From Algoriphagus resistens (GTDB lineage: Bacteria; Bacteroidota; Bacteroidia; Cytophagales; Cyclobacteriaceae), in NCBI RefSeq assembly GCF_001442615.1, contig NZ_LMXN01000004.1:372001-436000 (forward strand): 64,000 nucleotides of DNA, written 5' to 3'. The first letter of the stretch is position 1. The number at the start of each line of letters is the position of its first letter. The notes below the pieces were generated by a model. It ran no database searches and was not told the DNA's origin. It was given only the letters and a program-made list of their open reading frames with translations. Below, piece by piece: positions 63,157 to 64,000 of the stretch. A program made the position numbers and the translations under genes.

Positions 63157-64000
63157 TTACTTTATGGAATTGGCAAAATAGAAGGCAAAAATGAATACCA
63201 TTACAGTACAGCAAATCAACGGGAGTAAAAGATTGCCCCATTCTACAGAAAGGTTCTTTTCTGTAAATTCAGGTTGAAAATCCCTCCAATTCTCATCCAG
63301 TGCAGATGCATTGGCAAAAATTTTAGGATAGAAGTGAAGCCTAAGCCGCTCGTGGAAAGCATTAGTCTTGTCCAAAAAAGCCATGTGATCAGAAGAGCCA
63401 GTCCCCGCTATTTCATTAAAGCCTAACTGAATATGCATGGTAGGAACAAACCAGGAGACACTTTTACTTACCTGCTCGCGTAGCATGAGCTTGTCTCTCA
63501 TCTTATTACTTTCCTCCCTGGCATCGTCGTCGCCCATTTGCTGCATGGCGTAGTACCAAAGCCAGGAGAATTCCTCACCTTCAGAATAACCATAGGATTC
63601 AAACTGCGGATAATGAGTATAAAAACGCTCCATAGTTTCCCGTTTATCGGAATCCCACTTTTTATGATATCCATCCCGCTGATCGATCATAGTTTCTAAG
63701 GCTTCTGGCACCGGATATTGATTACCCAGGTAGTTGTTTATTCCTGCAGGCAGAAGAATTGCCAACACCAACCAGACGGATAGAAGTGTCACCGCATTAA
63801 AGCTAGAATTCCTTTGAAAGGAAACTACCAAAAAGCATACAGAAAACCAGAAAGCCAAATAGCAGGTTCCTAAAAGAAAAAAAGCAAAATAAGCGCTGTC
63901 AAGCGCAAATCCCAGCACCAATTTCCCTATCCCTAGCAAGAACACAAACAGGGCCATCAAAACAATACCTCTTACAGATAGTTTGGTGAGAAGGTACTTT
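63157..64000 (-). CDS. DUF3526-type ABC-2 permease, partial (5' end outside window)
   Basis: The frame is open to the right edge, so the N-terminus is missing; about 281 residues are visible. Hydrophobic segments near the edge (KLSVRGIVLMALFVFLLGIG, ..FAFFLLGTCYLAFWFSVCFL, ..VTLLSVWLVLAILLPAGI) are followed by a long soluble loop with helices ('ETMIDQRDGYHKKWDSDKRETMERFYTHY') and a C-terminal helix ('LLLPLICCTVMVFIFAFYFA'). This is the ABC-2 permease group with the DUF3526 domain. Its ATPase should lie to the right. Substrate unknown; the position next to the metal locus may be chance. Confidence 0.8.
   Translation of the reverse strand, partial: KYLLTKLSVRGIVLMALFVFLLGIGKLVLGFALDSAYFAFFLLGTCYLAFWFSVCFLVVSFQRNSSFNAVTLLSVWLVLAILLPAGINNYLGNQYPVPEALETMIDQRDGYHKKWDSDKRETMERFYTHYPQFESYGYSEGEEFSWLWYYAMQQMGDDDAREESNKMRDKLMLREQVSKSVSWFVPTMHIQLGFNEIAGTGSSDHMAFLDKTNAFHERLRLHFYPKIFANASALDENWRDFQPEFTEKNLSVEWGNLLLPLICCTVMVFIFAFYFANSIK

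Overview
The window reads as chromosomal DNA of a Bacteroidota bacterium, most likely order Cytophagales (Algoriphagus/Cyclobacterium-like). The signs are three SusC/SusD pairs, Bacteroidota-type promoters (TTG, 19-20 bp, TAnnTTTG) before tRNA-Ser and at a divergent metal locus, a remnant of a type IX secretion C-terminal domain, a FecI/FecR-coupled SusC carrying an STN domain, and a large FG-GAP/UnbV lipoprotein. The genus is inferred, not proven.

Layout. 1-2.0 kb: a 6-bladed beta-propeller lipoprotein gene and a frameshifted small Cys-rich gene, flanked by two copies of the 5' region of the acyltransferase gene that follows. 2-22.5 kb: mostly core genes. These are an acyltransferase, a cystathionine beta-synthase-like enzyme, an ABC exporter pair, pyrR-pyrB, an EVE protein, a PolX-like PHP protein with a damaged polymerase palm, a YiiX-type lipoprotein, clpC, a WbqC/Sua5/MutT operon and an mltG/thioesterase/YihY operon. 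22.7-24.3 kb: tRNA-Ser(UGA) followed by a 1.46-kb decayed element bounded by a 15-bp copy of the tRNA 3' end and holding a broken HTH regulator. 24.7-32.7 kb: a complete ECF sigma / FecR / SusC / SusD / metallophosphoesterase locus. 33.1-35.2 kb: BlaI/BlaR1-type pair with a clear operator. 35.9-43.9 kb: UnbV lipoprotein facing a second SusD/SusC pair, with the block flanked by diverged direct repeats. 44.6-45.1 kb: transposase remnant. 45.3-49.6 kb: a probable copper-related cluster (MbnP, MbnH-like di-haem protein, a beta-barrel with an N-terminal CDICGCG motif, a small coiled-coil lipoprotein, and a separate Cys-containing membrane peptide). 50.1-54.7 kb: third SusD/SusC pair. 55-57.4 kb: T9SS-domain fragment plus small GyrI-like, YdeI-like and SRPBCC proteins. 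57.7-62.8 kb: a probable zinc-starvation locus. The last gene (DUF3526-type ABC permease) runs off the right edge.

The most interesting region is 57.7-62.8 kb. A MacB-like ATPase, an FtsX-type permease with a 50-residue His-rich insert and a small exported protein are transcribed leftward. A MerC-like membrane protein and two COG0523 metallochaperone GTPases are transcribed rightward. The 110-bp divergent promoter region carries two TTGCAA-type dyads placed exactly on the promoter elements of both directions. I read this as a Fur/Zur-family regulated metal-homeostasis system; the layout recalls the Zur-regulated PA4063-PA4066 operon of Pseudomonas aeruginosa, but the metal and the regulator are inferred.

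Several small genes here differ from an intact frame by single-base changes (1.7, 23.4, 23.6, 45.0, 55.2 and 63.0 kb). Most sit in accessory DNA and look like genuine decay, but homopolymer sequencing errors cannot be excluded from sequence alone.
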